A stretch of 64,000 bases of DNA from AV69 sp963742315 (GCA_963742315.1 CAVULE010000015.1:1-64000); one strand, 5' to 3'. Counted from the first letter of the stretch, positions 7,497 through 15,974 are shown. Notes: generated by a model from the sequence alone, not told the origin. Made by a program: numbers and translations.

Positions 7497-7874
7497 AAGC
7501 GCGCCACAGCGCGTCGCAACGGACACCAGTGTCGCGTTTTTATTTCCCGCCAAGGTGAAGACCGAAAAGGCGACGAAGCAACGCGGAACGTTTTCACTTC
7601 GAAACAAATTGAAGCGTTGATGAAGGCGGCCATTGCCAGTGATCACGGCAAGCCCATCTTCGATGCTGGCGAAGAATGGCGCGGCGCGACTCTGTTTGCC
7701 TACTTCATAAGGGCACGCCTTCAAGACGTGGCGAACACACCGCTGAATTACCACGGGGGAATTGCTGGGCGAAAACCGCGCTACACCCTCGCATCTACGG
7801 TGCAAGCGAGGGTGCGCCGGAAAGCCTCATGGCGAACGCACGGAATTTGTCGTTACGCTGCGCCACCTATTTAA
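7497..7874 (+). pseudogene. Tyrosine recombinase (integrase) relic
   Basis: The frame reads QCRVFISRQGEDRKGDEATR, NVFTSKQIEALMKAA, then EEWRGATLFAYFIRARLQDVANTPL. This matches the start of the phage-integrase catalytic domain, where the 'TGARLQDIA' box carries the first catalytic arginine. Here T-G of that box has become I-R, although the ARLQD arginine remains. The frame has no start, loses homology at about 7720 and stops at 7874 inside the direct repeat. It is too short and degenerate to be active. Its position next to repeat copy 2 suggests an old integrated element. Confidence 0.6.
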
Positions 7875-7998
7875 TGCTATCCGTTCATTTGATTGATTTG
7901 CACAATAGCGCGTCCACGTAAAGCACGTTCACGTTAAGCGCGCCGCTGCCTGCTGCTGGATTGTCCAATCCAAAGGTACTGCGTGCGACGCTGTCGAT
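7828..7998. repeat. Dispersed 171-174 bp direct repeat, copy 2
   Basis: Partner of 4345-4518, same orientation. It lies 57 nt past the stop of the DUF11 protein, overlapping the end of the integrase relic. On the minus strand it reads RSTFGLDNPAAGSGALNVNV and then stops. Confidence 0.8.
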
Positions 7999-8055
7999 CT
8001 TTTCTACTTATCAAACGTTCCATTTGCGCCTTGCAAGCTGCTGCGTCTGCGAAGG

Positions 8056-9912
8056 TCAAAGAGTGTCCGTGTCAGTCGCAGTGTTGTTGGCGGTATTTGG
8101 ATCGATGACTCCTGTCGGGACCGAGACTGTGGCGGTGTTGGAAATAGAGCTTGTAGCAGATGCGCTAATAGTCCCGGTCGCCTTATAAGTAATGTGACTA
8201 CCTGAGGGCATAGCGACTGTTTGGGACACATCCCCGCTGCCGCTGCTCGTGAAACCTGTGGCGCCGCCGCTTTGTGTCGCGGTAAATGTGATCCCGGTAA
8301 ACGTGCTGGGGAAGTGGTCTTGGATAACCGCGCCAGCGATGTTGCTTGGGCCAACGTTCGTCACAACGATCGTATATGTGTCTTTCGTTCCCGGCACAGC
8401 AGAAGTCTTGCCGTCAGTTACCGTAACTTTCAGGTCGGCTTTGACGGTTATGCTGTCCGTATCGGTTGCGGTGTTATTCCCGGGATTTGGGTCATTGACT
8501 TCAGCCGGCGGAGTAACGCTTGCCGTATTGGAAATGGTGCCGGTCGCACCCGGATTTACCTTCCCTTTTGCCTTGTAAGTGATCTTGCTGCCCGGCGGCA
8601 TCACGACTGTGTCATTGATATTGGCTGCCCCGCTCGCGCTAAAGCCAGAAGCACCGCCCAGTTGAGTAGCTGTGTAGCTAACATTCGTGAAGATCGTCGG
8701 GAATGCGTCTGTAATCGATGCGCCACCAACAAATCCGGGTCCTAAATTGATGACATTAATCGAATAAGTGTCTTGCGCGCCCGCGGCGACTGCTGTTTTC
8801 GAATCGTTTACAGTTATCTTAAGATCGGCCAGTGCCGGGCACGGTGTCGGCGCCGGTATCGCTAGCATATCGGCACGCCGTGGAGTGATGCCGCCTGCTT
8901 GGCCCGCATAGGGACCACTGCTGACTATAAAGTTCTGCAGGGCAGCATTCTGGAAGTCTTTCTTGTATATCTCCATACACCGTATTTTTAGATCAAGCGC
9001 GACATGCAGAGTTGCATCGAAGTCGTCGGCTGAGATTGCGGGATTTAGAGTTTCGCCATGTGTCGGGTTGGTCGTCCAGTGTAGGAAGAGTTCGTTGGCG
9101 GGAGGATAGTTCGACGTAGTCGTACTACTCTGAAGCGGAGCAACCGCGTAGCCAAAGTGGCAATTGTAGGTGTTCGCTGCATAGTCGCTGACCTCTCTCA
9201 TGGAGGTAAGGGGATCTTCAGCTGCATTCGATGGGTTGAACGGCGGAACCGGGTATCCCATCGCAGTCGTGTTAGGGAAGACGCTCATGTAGAAGTCGAT
9301 GATCTGCTTCGACGATGATTTCCAGGCATCCACCTCCGCCTGCGTCGAGCCGAGAGCCGCCGTGTCAAGCGTTCCTGGCGCAATGTCCCACTCGTCGTGG
9401 TTGCCTATACCGGCTATTATGACGTAGGACACGGCGGGGTTGCTGTCGTAGCGCGCACCAAAGTCGGTGATGAACTTCTGCCACCGAGTCATGAACACGG
9501 GGTCGCCAGGAACAGGAATCGTGCGACCGATGGCCCCAGGTGTGTCCTGCATGGTGTAGGACTCCGCGTTGTAAGGAGCCGCATAGAGCCAGGCGGGGCA
9601 ATCTGTACCAGCATTAATAGATATTCCGCATTTCTTGTTATTGGCAGCGGACCATGCAACTGCATCATCTAGGTACTGCCAATTGTAGGTATCTGGAGTT
9701 GCTTCAACGTCCGACCACCTTAGCAGCCAGCGCACGCCATCGCAGTTCGCGTTGCTTATCGCGGTTCCTGCTGAGCTGAATGCTTGGTTGGTTGCTGACA
9801 AAAAACCACTCGGAAAGATATACATACCTTTCGGTGCTTCCTTCATCGTCGCAGCGTGGGCTGATGCTGCGATCAGACAGAGCAGGAGAATCAATTTCGG
9901 CAGCGTGTTCAT
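8056..9912 (-). CDS. Exported glycoside-hydrolase-like protein with two DUF11 domains
   Basis: The 618-residue protein has a signal peptide (MNTLPKLILLLCLIAASAHAA). The next 330 residues or so look like a TIM-barrel glycoside hydrolase of the GH42/beta-galactosidase-like or cellulase type: GVRWLLRWSDVEATPDTYNW, YLDDAVAWSAANNKKCGISI, VSYVIIAGIGNHDEWD. The last of these sits where such enzymes carry an acid/base glutamate. Two DUF11 repeats follow (about 367-490 and 493-618), each with LK(I/V)TV, TYTIxVxNxGP and NTATDTD motifs. It ends abruptly at NTATDTDTL with no sorting tail, next to a repeat and an integrase relic, so the 3' end may be lost. Substrate unknown. Confidence 0.7.
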   Translation of the reverse strand: MNTLPKLILLLCLIAASAHAATMKEAPKGMYIFPSGFLSATNQAFSSAGTAISNANCDGVRWLLRWSDVEATPDTYNWQYLDDAVAWSAANNKKCGISINAGTDCPAWLYAAPYNAESYTMQDTPGAIGRTIPVPGDPVFMTRWQKFITDFGARYDSNPAVSYVIIAGIGNHDEWDIAPGTLDTAALGSTQAEVDAWKSSSKQIIDFYMSVFPNTTAMGYPVPPFNPSNAAEDPLTSMREVSDYAANTYNCHFGYAVAPLQSSTTTSNYPPANELFLHWTTNPTHGETLNPAISADDFDATLHVALDLKIRCMEIYKKDFQNAALQNFIVSSGPYAGQAGGITPRRADMLAIPAPTPCPALADLKITVNDSKTAVAAGAQDTYSINVINLGPGFVGGASITDAFPTIFTNVSYTATQLGGASGFSASGAANINDTVVMPPGSKITYKAKGKVNPGATGTISNTASVTPPAEVNDPNPGNNTATDTDSITVKADLKVTVTDGKTSAVPGTKDTYTIVVTNVGPSNIAGAVIQDHFPSTFTGITFTATQSGGATGFTSSGSGDVSQTVAMPSGSHITYKATGTISASATSSISNTATVSVPTGVIDPNTANNTATDTDTL

Positions 9913-10062
9913 CGTTTAACTTGCGTCATGATTCACGGTTAACCTCGGTCGATTCAGATTTATTTGGCCGCAGCATTGACGCCAACGTTCACCGGCGTCC
10001 AGCTTTATCTTCCTAGACGCAGCGTTACAGAAATGGTGAGTACATTCAGCTTGGGAGTGCTT

Positions 10063-10194
10063 CTAGGCGACGTTAGGGCGCTTCGAGTTCCCGTCAGCGT
10101 CTTTTGGCCCTCTCGCGTCTCTTTTCAGCGAAAGAAATGCTGTCAACAAATCATCGGCCTTAACGATGAATCGTTTTCCATCGCGGGTAAGCAT
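10063..10194 (-). CDS. Recurring small protein (copy 3), 43 aa
   Basis: The intact short frame MLTRDGKRFIVKADDLLTAF, then LSLKRDARGPK, has its closest relatives within this window: relic copy 1 at 3672 (near identical over 60 bp) and copy 2 at 3814. Copy 2 carries a longer N-terminal part (about 30 residues) that is missing here, so this copy may be 5'-truncated with an accidental ATG. The function of the family is unknown to me. Confidence 0.35.
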   Translation of the reverse strand: MLTRDGKRFIVKADDLLTAFLSLKRDARGPKDADGNSKRPNVA

Positions 10195-10341
10195 CGACGC
10201 AAAAAAGAAATCCGTGCTTGGTAAAATGCTTGGCGATGCCGTACGACCAGCTCTCTGCGTGTAAACGATCCGCGATGATCCCCATTACTTCGCACGTCCA
10301 CTTTGCCCCAAGCGCGGCGCTTTGGAGCTTTTGCTTCTGAT

Positions 10342-10557
10342 TCAAGTTTCGTGCAGATGCGCGAGGTATTCGCGCGAATCGCGACCATCCGGCAGCGGTG
10401 TTCGCGTCCCATAAATCCGCGCCAGGCCTGCGCTCACAAGCAATTCGTTTAGGTCTCTTCCTTCTGCTGTGATTACGATTGCATCGTAGCGCCAGAGCGC
10501 GCTGCGGCCAAGAGCGCGTCGCCAACGCGTGTAAATTGTCTCAGAGTTGACATAGGC
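10342..10557 (-). pseudogene. Thermonuclease (SNase)-like C-terminal relic
   Basis: An open frame without a start codon spells YVNSETIYTRWRRALGRSAL, WRYDAIVITAEGRDLNELLV and SAGLARIYGTRTPLPDGRDS. This is the C-terminal half of staphylococcal-nuclease-like proteins of the kind with an LNELLVxxGLARIYG box. It stops at HLHET; after one-base repair the next frame continues as LESEAKAPKRRAWGKV, as expected for the family end. Both ends are lost, so it is a fragment. Confidence 0.6.
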
Positions 10558-10583
10558 TTAGGCGGCTGCCAGACTGTCAGTCC

Positions 10584-10814
10584 ATGCTCGATCCGGATTA
10601 CTACAAAGTGCTACTAGAAATCGGGGTCGGCAGAAGGTTCTGGCAATCCAATCCTTCTGCCGAGAATGCTCAGGCTTTCTACGTGCGAGTGGTCAGGCCG
10701 TTGCGACAACTCCAGCGTCGAGGTGTCGTGGAAAAACTTCAGGAAATTACTCCCACCGACGATACAACTCCTATCGCTGTGGAGATAATCGGCCAGGTCA
10801 ATCTTTCCAAATAA
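10584..10814 (+). CDS. Small conserved-looking hypothetical protein
   Basis: This 76-residue protein (MLDPDYYKVLLEIGVGRRFW...) has normal codon use. It is mixed helical and soluble, with segments NAQAFYVRVVRPLRQLQRRG and VVEKLQEITPTDDTTPIAVE and no signal peptide or cysteines. Its charge pattern could fit a small nucleic-acid-binding or adaptor fold, but I see no diagnostic motif. It lies just upstream of the tRNA-Ile2 gene in the same direction with a 56-nt gap and may share a transcript. Confidence 0.6.
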   Translation: MLDPDYYKVLLEIGVGRRFWQSNPSAENAQAFYVRVVRPLRQLQRRGVVEKLQEITPTDDTTPIAVEIIGQVNLSK

Positions 10815-10870
10815 GCGAACAGTCGGAGCGCCCTAGATTCTCTTCCGGGTAACGGCGCTGCAATGAAAAT

Positions 10871-10943
<73 letters not shown>

Positions 10944-11068
10944 TTTTTTGGCCGACGCAAGGATCGCTCGGTATATTGGGGTAGCGCCCAGCTCCGTAAA
11001 CCCAGTGTGTTGTCGCCTCGGGAAGTGTCCGCGCCGCTATCTCCTCGAAGCGGAGGGGGACGATGCGA

Positions 11069-11746
11069 CTAGTGGCATCGCCGCACCGCGGCGTCAAAGG
11101 CAAAGAGCAGCACCAGGGCGACAAACCCTAAAAGCAGGGTACTGCCTGAATCCGGCACATCCCCGATTTGAAATTGGTTATGCCAGGGCTCTGAGGCGTT
11201 CGGGAACAAGCCGAGTTCGCCGCCGGTCACGTGGAAGCCCGAACCATTCGGCATGGTGATGTCAAGGTGCGCGCCGTAAATATCCAGCGGGAAAGACCCG
11301 TCCTCACCAGGTTTGCCCGTATCATCACCTAAAAGCGGGAAAAAACCACCAAGAGCAAGGCGGAAAGCTTCTCCACCGGGGTCAGTGGTGACCGAGCCTC
11401 CGAAAGATGTAACCGAACTAATTGGATTACCGGCCGCATCAAAAAGGTAGCCGCTGCCGATCGGATTGTTGATCGTGCCCGCGCCGAAGACATCCAGCAT
11501 TGGAAGCAGGAGAAATGATGAGTCTGTGCTCTTGAAAAGCCGCACGAAGTTATTGCCGCTAAAGATCAGATCCAACGAGACCGTTTGCCCATTGAGCTGG
11601 AGATCACTCGGGTCGCTAAAGCTGACGATCTTTTCGCCCGTGACCCGCTCAGGCGGACCCAGATCGATTGTGATCGTAGTGGCATAGCTAGAGGCCCAGG
11701 AAATCGAACATCCGAGCGTCGCCAGAAGCAGAAGCGTTTTTCTCAT
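11069..11746 (-). CDS. VPDSG-CTERM exported protein
   Basis: This 225-residue secreted protein has a signal peptide (MRKTLLLLATLGCSISWASS) and a beta-rich body of about 170 residues without a known enzyme motif. Its C-terminus is VPDSG at 197-201, a hydrophobic helix (STLLLGFVALVLLFAF) and a basic end (RRCH). That three-part tail is the VPDSG-CTERM sorting signal, recognised by an exosortase-type transpeptidase and thought to deliver proteins to the cell surface or extracellular matrix in Verrucomicrobia. The exosortase is not in this window. The gene is monocistronic. Confidence 0.85.
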   Translation of the reverse strand: MRKTLLLLATLGCSISWASSYATTITIDLGPPERVTGEKIVSFSDPSDLQLNGQTVSLDLIFSGNNFVRLFKSTDSSFLLLPMLDVFGAGTINNPIGSGYLFDAAGNPISSVTSFGGSVTTDPGGEAFRLALGGFFPLLGDDTGKPGEDGSFPLDIYGAHLDITMPNGSGFHVTGGELGLFPNASEPWHNQFQIGDVPDSGSTLLLGFVALVLLFAFDAAVRRCH

Positions 11747-12165
11747 TCAGTTTTTCGCGGCAACGTCGACTCAACCAATCAAATGGTGGAGGCAGCAGTT
11801 GAAGTGCCAAAACTGTATTTGGTTACAACTATTGTGCGTGCGCGTGGCTGATGGGAAACGGTGGATTTTTCAGTCCTCTGCTCTGAACCGGTAGATAGTC
11901 GTTCGCCTATTTCCGTTATAAAATCGCGCTCTTCCCCACTTTAAAAGCTTGACACCCTGCCGCGCTGTTTCTCAAGATAATGGCGATTACGTCATCCGAC
12001 GTTTCAACGCACGTTCCGCCGGGCTCAAGAAGTCCGTGGGGCTGGATCCTTCGCTGAGCGCCGTCACACGCGATCTCCACAACCAACCGAAGCCCTCGAC
12101 TCAATAGTTCGGGGTTCCGCGCGGCAACTAAATCGCAGTCAAACAATTCCACCTGAACAAAAAAG
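11747..12165. other. Intergenic region between divergent genes
   Basis: It separates the VPDSG gene from the ScyD-like gene and must hold both promoters. A frame at about 11949-12107 (+) has coding-like texture (QDNGDYVIRRFNARSAGLKK and SVGLDPSLSAVTRDLHNQPK) and no start, and may be a small gene relic. Nothing else was recognised. Confidence 0.4.
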
Positions 12166-13353
12166 ATGAAATTCCAAACAACAACTCTACGCACAAGAAA
12201 TTCCATTAGCCTGTCGCCCTTACGGTGCAGTTTCGTTCTGATCGGGCTCACGCTCGCGTGCTCTGCTCCTTCGTGGACGGCCAGAGCAGCCGACGAAGGT
12301 GTGCCGAACCCGAACGCAGCTGAGATTACCAACGCCGGCGATGAGACCGCATTACCCACAGCGTCCAGCGTGTCGGTTTTTGCCAGCGGATTGAACAATC
12401 CGCGCGGCCTGAAGTTTGGCCCAGACGGCTTTCTTTATGTCGCCGAAGGGGGAACTGGCGGCGTGAACCCCGCCTGTGTAGTGGTCCCTGCTGTTGGGCC
12501 GTACACCGGTAACGTTACTGGCGCGCGCATCTCCAAAATCAGTCCCCGCGGCTTTCGCACGACGGTCGTGGACAATTTGCCGTCCAGCCAGACGAGTGCA
12601 GACTCTGGCAGTCTGATCAGTGGCGTTGCCGATGTTGCGTTCATCGGAGACCAGCTTTATGCCTTGCTCGGCGGAGCTGGCTGCTCGCATGGTGTGTCAA
12701 GCGTCCCTAATGGCGTGCTACGCATTTTTCCCAACAGCGATCGGCGTCTTATCGCCAATCTCAGCGCATTTCAGAAGACTCACCCTGTCGCTAACCCAAA
12801 TCCAGGCGACTTTGAGCCCGACGGAACATGGTACAGCATGGTAGCAGTCGACGGTGATTTATACGCCGTTGAACCAAACCATGGCGAGCTAGATAAAATC
12901 ACGACATTAGGTCAAATCTCTCGTGTCGTTGACATCTCCGCCAGCCAGGGCCACATCGTGCCGACGGCGATGGTCTTCCACAATGGCAACTTTTACGTCG
13001 GAAACCTTAATACTTTCCCGATTGTTCCAGGCTCTGCCAAGGTGCTCAAGATCACACCAAACGGCCAAATAACAGTTGCCGCCAGTAGGCTTACCACGGT
13101 TCTCGGTGTTGCTTTCGATCAAAAGGATCGAATGTATGTGCTGGAGAACACCACGGGGAACGCTTTCCCAACGCCAGGGACCGGGAAAGTGGTAAGAATC
13201 GGTCAGTTTGGCAATGCCAATCTAATTGCCTCGGGACTGTTCCTACCGACAGCCATGACCTTCGGTCCTGACGGCGCACTTTACGTTTCCAACGTCGGCT
13301 TTGGACCACCACCGAATGGCCTCGGGCAGGTTTTAAGAATCACGATACCGTAA
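12166..13353 (+). CDS. ScyD/ScyE-type beta-propeller exported protein
   Basis: The 395-residue protein starts with a long signal region ending in LIGLTLACSAPSWTARA. The body has repeated propeller strands: NNPRGLKFGPDGFLYVAEGG (about 76-95), ARISKISPRGFRTTVV, GVLRIFPNSDRRLIANL, TAMVFHNGNFYVGNL, KVLKITPNGQITVAA and TAMTFGPDGALYVSNVG. These fit the NHL-like ScyD/ScyE family, found in cyanobacterial scytonemin clusters and widely elsewhere. It should be extracytoplasmic and bind or modify a small molecule or polymer, but no substrate can be inferred. A terminator hairpin follows at 13396. Confidence 0.85.
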   Translation: MKFQTTTLRTRNSISLSPLRCSFVLIGLTLACSAPSWTARAADEGVPNPNAAEITNAGDETALPTASSVSVFASGLNNPRGLKFGPDGFLYVAEGGTGGVNPACVVVPAVGPYTGNVTGARISKISPRGFRTTVVDNLPSSQTSADSGSLISGVADVAFIGDQLYALLGGAGCSHGVSSVPNGVLRIFPNSDRRLIANLSAFQKTHPVANPNPGDFEPDGTWYSMVAVDGDLYAVEPNHGELDKITTLGQISRVVDISASQGHIVPTAMVFHNGNFYVGNLNTFPIVPGSAKVLKITPNGQITVAASRLTTVLGVAFDQKDRMYVLENTTGNAFPTPGTGKVVRIGQFGNANLIASGLFLPTAMTFGPDGALYVSNVGFGPPPNGLGQVLRITIP

Positions 13354-13395
13354 CGCCGACGCGAGCTGTCGCGAAAAGTATAGGAACACTAATGA

Positions 13396-13428
13396 GGCGC
13401 CGTCTTGCCGGCGCGATTTCTCTTTTTT
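13396..13428 (+). terminator. Rho-independent terminator
   Basis: The hairpin GCGCCG / CGGCGC with a 6-nt loop is followed by GATTTCTCTTTTTT. It lies about 45 nt after the ScyD-like stop codon. Confidence 0.75.
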
Positions 13429-13523
13429 ATTGAGAACGGTAATTTCGGCGAGGCAGCGAAATAGACTGGCGCGGTCTCGCCTATTTCCGGGCAGAGGGAG
13501 CAGGCTTTCAGCTGGAGAGAATG

Positions 13524-14069
13524 CTAGCATCCTGATGGCGGCAAAGCTTTCTTCATCGGCACGAATTTTAGCGGCACACCGGCGGCATCGTAAAGAATCA
13601 GATCCGTCGCGGCGTAACCGCACGCGCGATAAAATTCGACGCCCGGCAGGGTGGACATTAATTCCAACGAAATGAATCCATGGCTGGCAGCGTCCAGTTC
13701 GCAGCGTTCGAGAATTGCACGCCCAATTCCTTGGCGCGCAAAGTTCGGGTGAATAAAGAATGCGCGGACCTTTGCGGGTTCAAAACGTGGATCGAGCAAG
13801 CCCGCGTCGCGTTTGGAAAATTGGTCGCCGCCGAAAAGTGTCTTGCGTTTACTCCAGCCGCCGCAGCCGATGATTATGTCGTCCGCTTCCGCAACAAAAT
13901 AAGTTCCATCTTCAATCAGCATGCTATCCACCCCGAAAACGGACTTTAGCGCGGCGCTGACCTGTTCCTCGCTATAATATCCGCGACTCAATTCGCGCGC
14001 TGAAATCGCGATTAATTGCTGGATGGTCTCGCGATCGGCCGGGGTTGCGATTCGGATTTCGAAGTTCAC
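13524..14069 (-). CDS. GNAT family N-acetyltransferase
   Basis: It starts at GTG 14069 (VNFEIRIATPADRETIQQLI); the open frame runs 122 codons further upstream but only as the antisense/out-of-frame shadow of the membrane-protein gene. The 181 residues show the GNAT fold. Strand 1 is EIRIATPADRE, the acetyl-CoA pyrophosphate loop is AFFIHPNFARQGIGRAIL (the Q-G-I-G-R form of Q/R-x-x-G-x-G/A) and the last strands include GVEFYRACGYAATD. The substrate is unknown. It is the last gene of a minus-strand run behind the membrane protein, with 32 nt between. Confidence 0.85.
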   Translation of the reverse strand: MNFEIRIATPADRETIQQLIAISARELSRGYYSEEQVSAALKSVFGVDSMLIEDGTYFVAEADDIIIGCGGWSKRKTLFGGDQFSKRDAGLLDPRFEPAKVRAFFIHPNFARQGIGRAILERCELDAASHGFISLELMSTLPGVEFYRACGYAATDLILYDAAGVPLKFVPMKKALPPSGC

Positions 14070-14101
14070 ACGGCTACAGGTCGCGATTTCTCGGTGGTCT
14101 C

Positions 14102-14671
14102 CTAGTTCCACCAGCCGGCGACAAATCCTCCCATTAAGCCGAGCACGATTCCGACAATTAGTTCGATGCGAGTATGGCGCCGCAGAAACAAGCGCGACCA
14201 TGCTACCAGGACGGCGAGCATCAACGCAATCGCGCCCCACATCAGACCGATTCGAAAAAGAATTATCGCGCAGTAAAAGGCAAAGAGAGCGTGAAGTGAA
14301 AGTTTCAAACGAAAATTGGCCAACCAGGAGACGAGGAAGAGGCCGAGTGTGACCATTCCACCGCGGATGATGTAACTGGGCGCTTGCAACCACCACATTG
14401 CGATAACACCTGCTAACGAGAACGGAACCGCCCACGGAAAAAAGCGCTGCCGTTCTTTCCGGACGGATACATCGGCATCACTCCATCGGCCCGAACGAAC
14501 TCCGGAAAGAAGCAGGATGGCGGTTGGCACCAGGGTGCTGAGGAGCAAGGCCAGGAGAATGGGTAAACCGGTGCGCGGACCGAGCTGTGTGCCCACGACA
14601 ATCGCAACCGACGCCAGGACAAATACCAGCGGATGACCAATCCAGGAAACTAGACGCGCGAGGGTCGTCAC
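14102..14671 (-). CDS. Multi-spanning membrane protein, PAP2-like
   Basis: The GTG start at 14671 overlaps the TGA of fumarylacetoacetase (GTGA), so translation is probably coupled. The 189 residues have about six hydrophobic spans: GHPLVFVLASVAIVV, LLALLLSTLVPTAILLL, WAVPFSLAGVIAMWW, MVTLGLFLVSWLAN, LHALFAFYCAIILF and ELIVGIVLGLMGGFVAG. The LVSWLANFRLKLSLHALFAFYC stretch recalls the loops of PAP2 phosphatase-like membrane proteins, although the full RPSGH signature is absent. Substrate and activity are unknown. The same gene order with an acetyltransferase behind it may be accidental. Confidence 0.7.
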   Translation of the reverse strand: MTTLARLVSWIGHPLVFVLASVAIVVGTQLGPRTGLPILLALLLSTLVPTAILLLSGVRSGRWSDADVSVRKERQRFFPWAVPFSLAGVIAMWWLQAPSYIIRGGMVTLGLFLVSWLANFRLKLSLHALFAFYCAIILFRIGLMWGAIALMLAVLVAWSRLFLRRHTRIELIVGIVLGLMGGFVAGWWN

Positions 14672-15969
14672 GCGCCGATGATGCGCCCGCTCACTTCGCC
14701 GAAGCCAACTCGGTAACCATCTCCCTGGCACCAGCCCCTGATCGAAAGGGTGTCGCCATCTTCCAGCCACTTTCGGGTTTCACCGTCTGCTAACTTCAGC
14801 GGATTTTGCCCGCGCCAGGTCAATTCCAGCATGCAACCGCGCGATTCCTCGGTCGACCCACTGATCGTCCCGCTGGCAAGCAAATCGGCCGGCTGAAGGT
14901 TGCAACCGTTGACGGTGTGGTGTGCGAGTTGTTGCGCAATGCTCCAGTAAAGGTTCTGGAAATTGCTCCGCGTGATTGTTTGCGGCTCGCCCATCTTGGT
15001 CTGCAAGCGTGCTTCCAATTGGATGTCAAAAGTGAAATCGTTTGCGCGTTTCAAATACGACATGGGTGCTGGATCTTGGGCCGCTAACGGTTTTCGAAAC
15101 GGATCGAGCGCTTCCAGCGTTACCACCCACGGCGAAATGCTGGTGCAGAAGTTTTTCGCCAGAAATGGACCGAGCGGCTGGTATTCCCAAGTCTGAATAT
15201 CGCGCGCACTCCAGTCGTTCATCAGCACGATCCCAAAAATGTGGTCTTCCGCCTGATCGATTGAGACGGGCTGGCCGAGAGGATTTCCCGGACCGATAAA
15301 AAACGCTGTTTCCAATTCGAAGTCGAGGCTTTTGCTCGGGCCGAAAACCGGAGCGCTTGCATCGGGCGGCTTCGTTTGTCCGCGCGGTCGCTTTACCTCT
15401 GTTCCGCTGACGACGATTGAACTGGCACGACCGTGGTAGGCCACCGGCAGCCATTTCCAATTTGGCATGAGCGCGTTCTCCGGGCCACGCAACATCGTGC
15501 CGACGTTGTGAGCGTGATGATACGAAGAATAAAAATCAGTGTAATCGCCGATGCGCGCGGGCAGTTGCATCGTCACCTCGCTTTGTTTGTGAAACGCGTG
15601 CGCCCGTAGGTCTGCGTTGTCCCGCAAGGTGGCGGTTTCGGTCGAGAGAAGGTTCTGCAAAATGTCTCGCGTTTTTTTCCATGCCGGGCGACCCAGCGCC
15701 ATGAAAGCATTTAGTGCATCGCTCGCAAACAGCGTTGTAGCTGCCGCCGTCTCTGGCGGCAGATTTCTGTTTCTGCCGCTGAGGACAGCGGCAGCTGCAA
15801 CGTCGGAAAAGAAGCCGCGCTCTTCCAGAACTGAGAGGTCGAGAATTAAATCGCCGATGGCGACGCCGGCGCGCGCCGCACCGTCACGCGGTCGGAAAAT
15901 CCCGTACGGGAGATTTTGAATCGGGAAATCCGAATCAGCCGGTACCTCTATGAATGATTTAAGTGGCAT
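14668..15969 (-). CDS. fahA: Fumarylacetoacetase
   Basis: It hydrolyses 4-fumarylacetoacetate to fumarate and acetoacetate, the last step of tyrosine/homogentisate breakdown. The start is ATG 15969 (MPLKSFIEVPADSDFPIQNL), giving 433 residues, the usual family size. Motifs include DYTDFYSSYHHAHNVG (metal Asp and catalytic His), MPNWKWLPVAYHGRASSIV, LDFELETAFFIG, MNDWSARDIQTWEYQPLGPF and SGTISG. Residues about 57-78 (DVAAAAVLSGRNRNLPPETA) are encoded by a palindromic repeat element that appears to have inserted in frame. hmgA and other pathway genes are not in this window. Confidence 0.95.
   Translation of the reverse strand: MPLKSFIEVPADSDFPIQNLPYGIFRPRDGAARAGVAIGDLILDLSVLEERGFFSDVAAAAVLSGRNRNLPPETAAATTLFASDALNAFMALGRPAWKKTRDILQNLLSTETATLRDNADLRAHAFHKQSEVTMQLPARIGDYTDFYSSYHHAHNVGTMLRGPENALMPNWKWLPVAYHGRASSIVVSGTEVKRPRGQTKPPDASAPVFGPSKSLDFELETAFFIGPGNPLGQPVSIDQAEDHIFGIVLMNDWSARDIQTWEYQPLGPFLAKNFCTSISPWVVTLEALDPFRKPLAAQDPAPMSYLKRANDFTFDIQLEARLQTKMGEPQTITRSNFQNLYWSIAQQLAHHTVNGCNLQPADLLASGTISGSTEESRGCMLELTWRGQNPLKLADGETRKWLEDGDTLSIRGWCQGDGYRVGFGEVSGRIIGA
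15734..15804. repeat. Palindromic element inside fumarylacetoacetase
   Basis: Outer arms GTTGTAGCTGCCGCCGTC and GACAGCGGCAGCTGCAAC match in 16 of 18 positions, and a second inner stem (CTGCCGC / GGCGGCAG) is present. It is read through in frame as Ala-rich sequence. The style is the same as the intergenic palindromes of this genome. Confidence 0.75.
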
Positions 15970-15974
15970 TTGGT

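Noticed and set aside
14070..14435. N-terminal extension of the acetyltransferase frame
   Set aside because: The extra 122 codons are an out-of-frame reading of the membrane-protein gene and lack protein-like composition; GTG 14069 begins the first GNAT strand.
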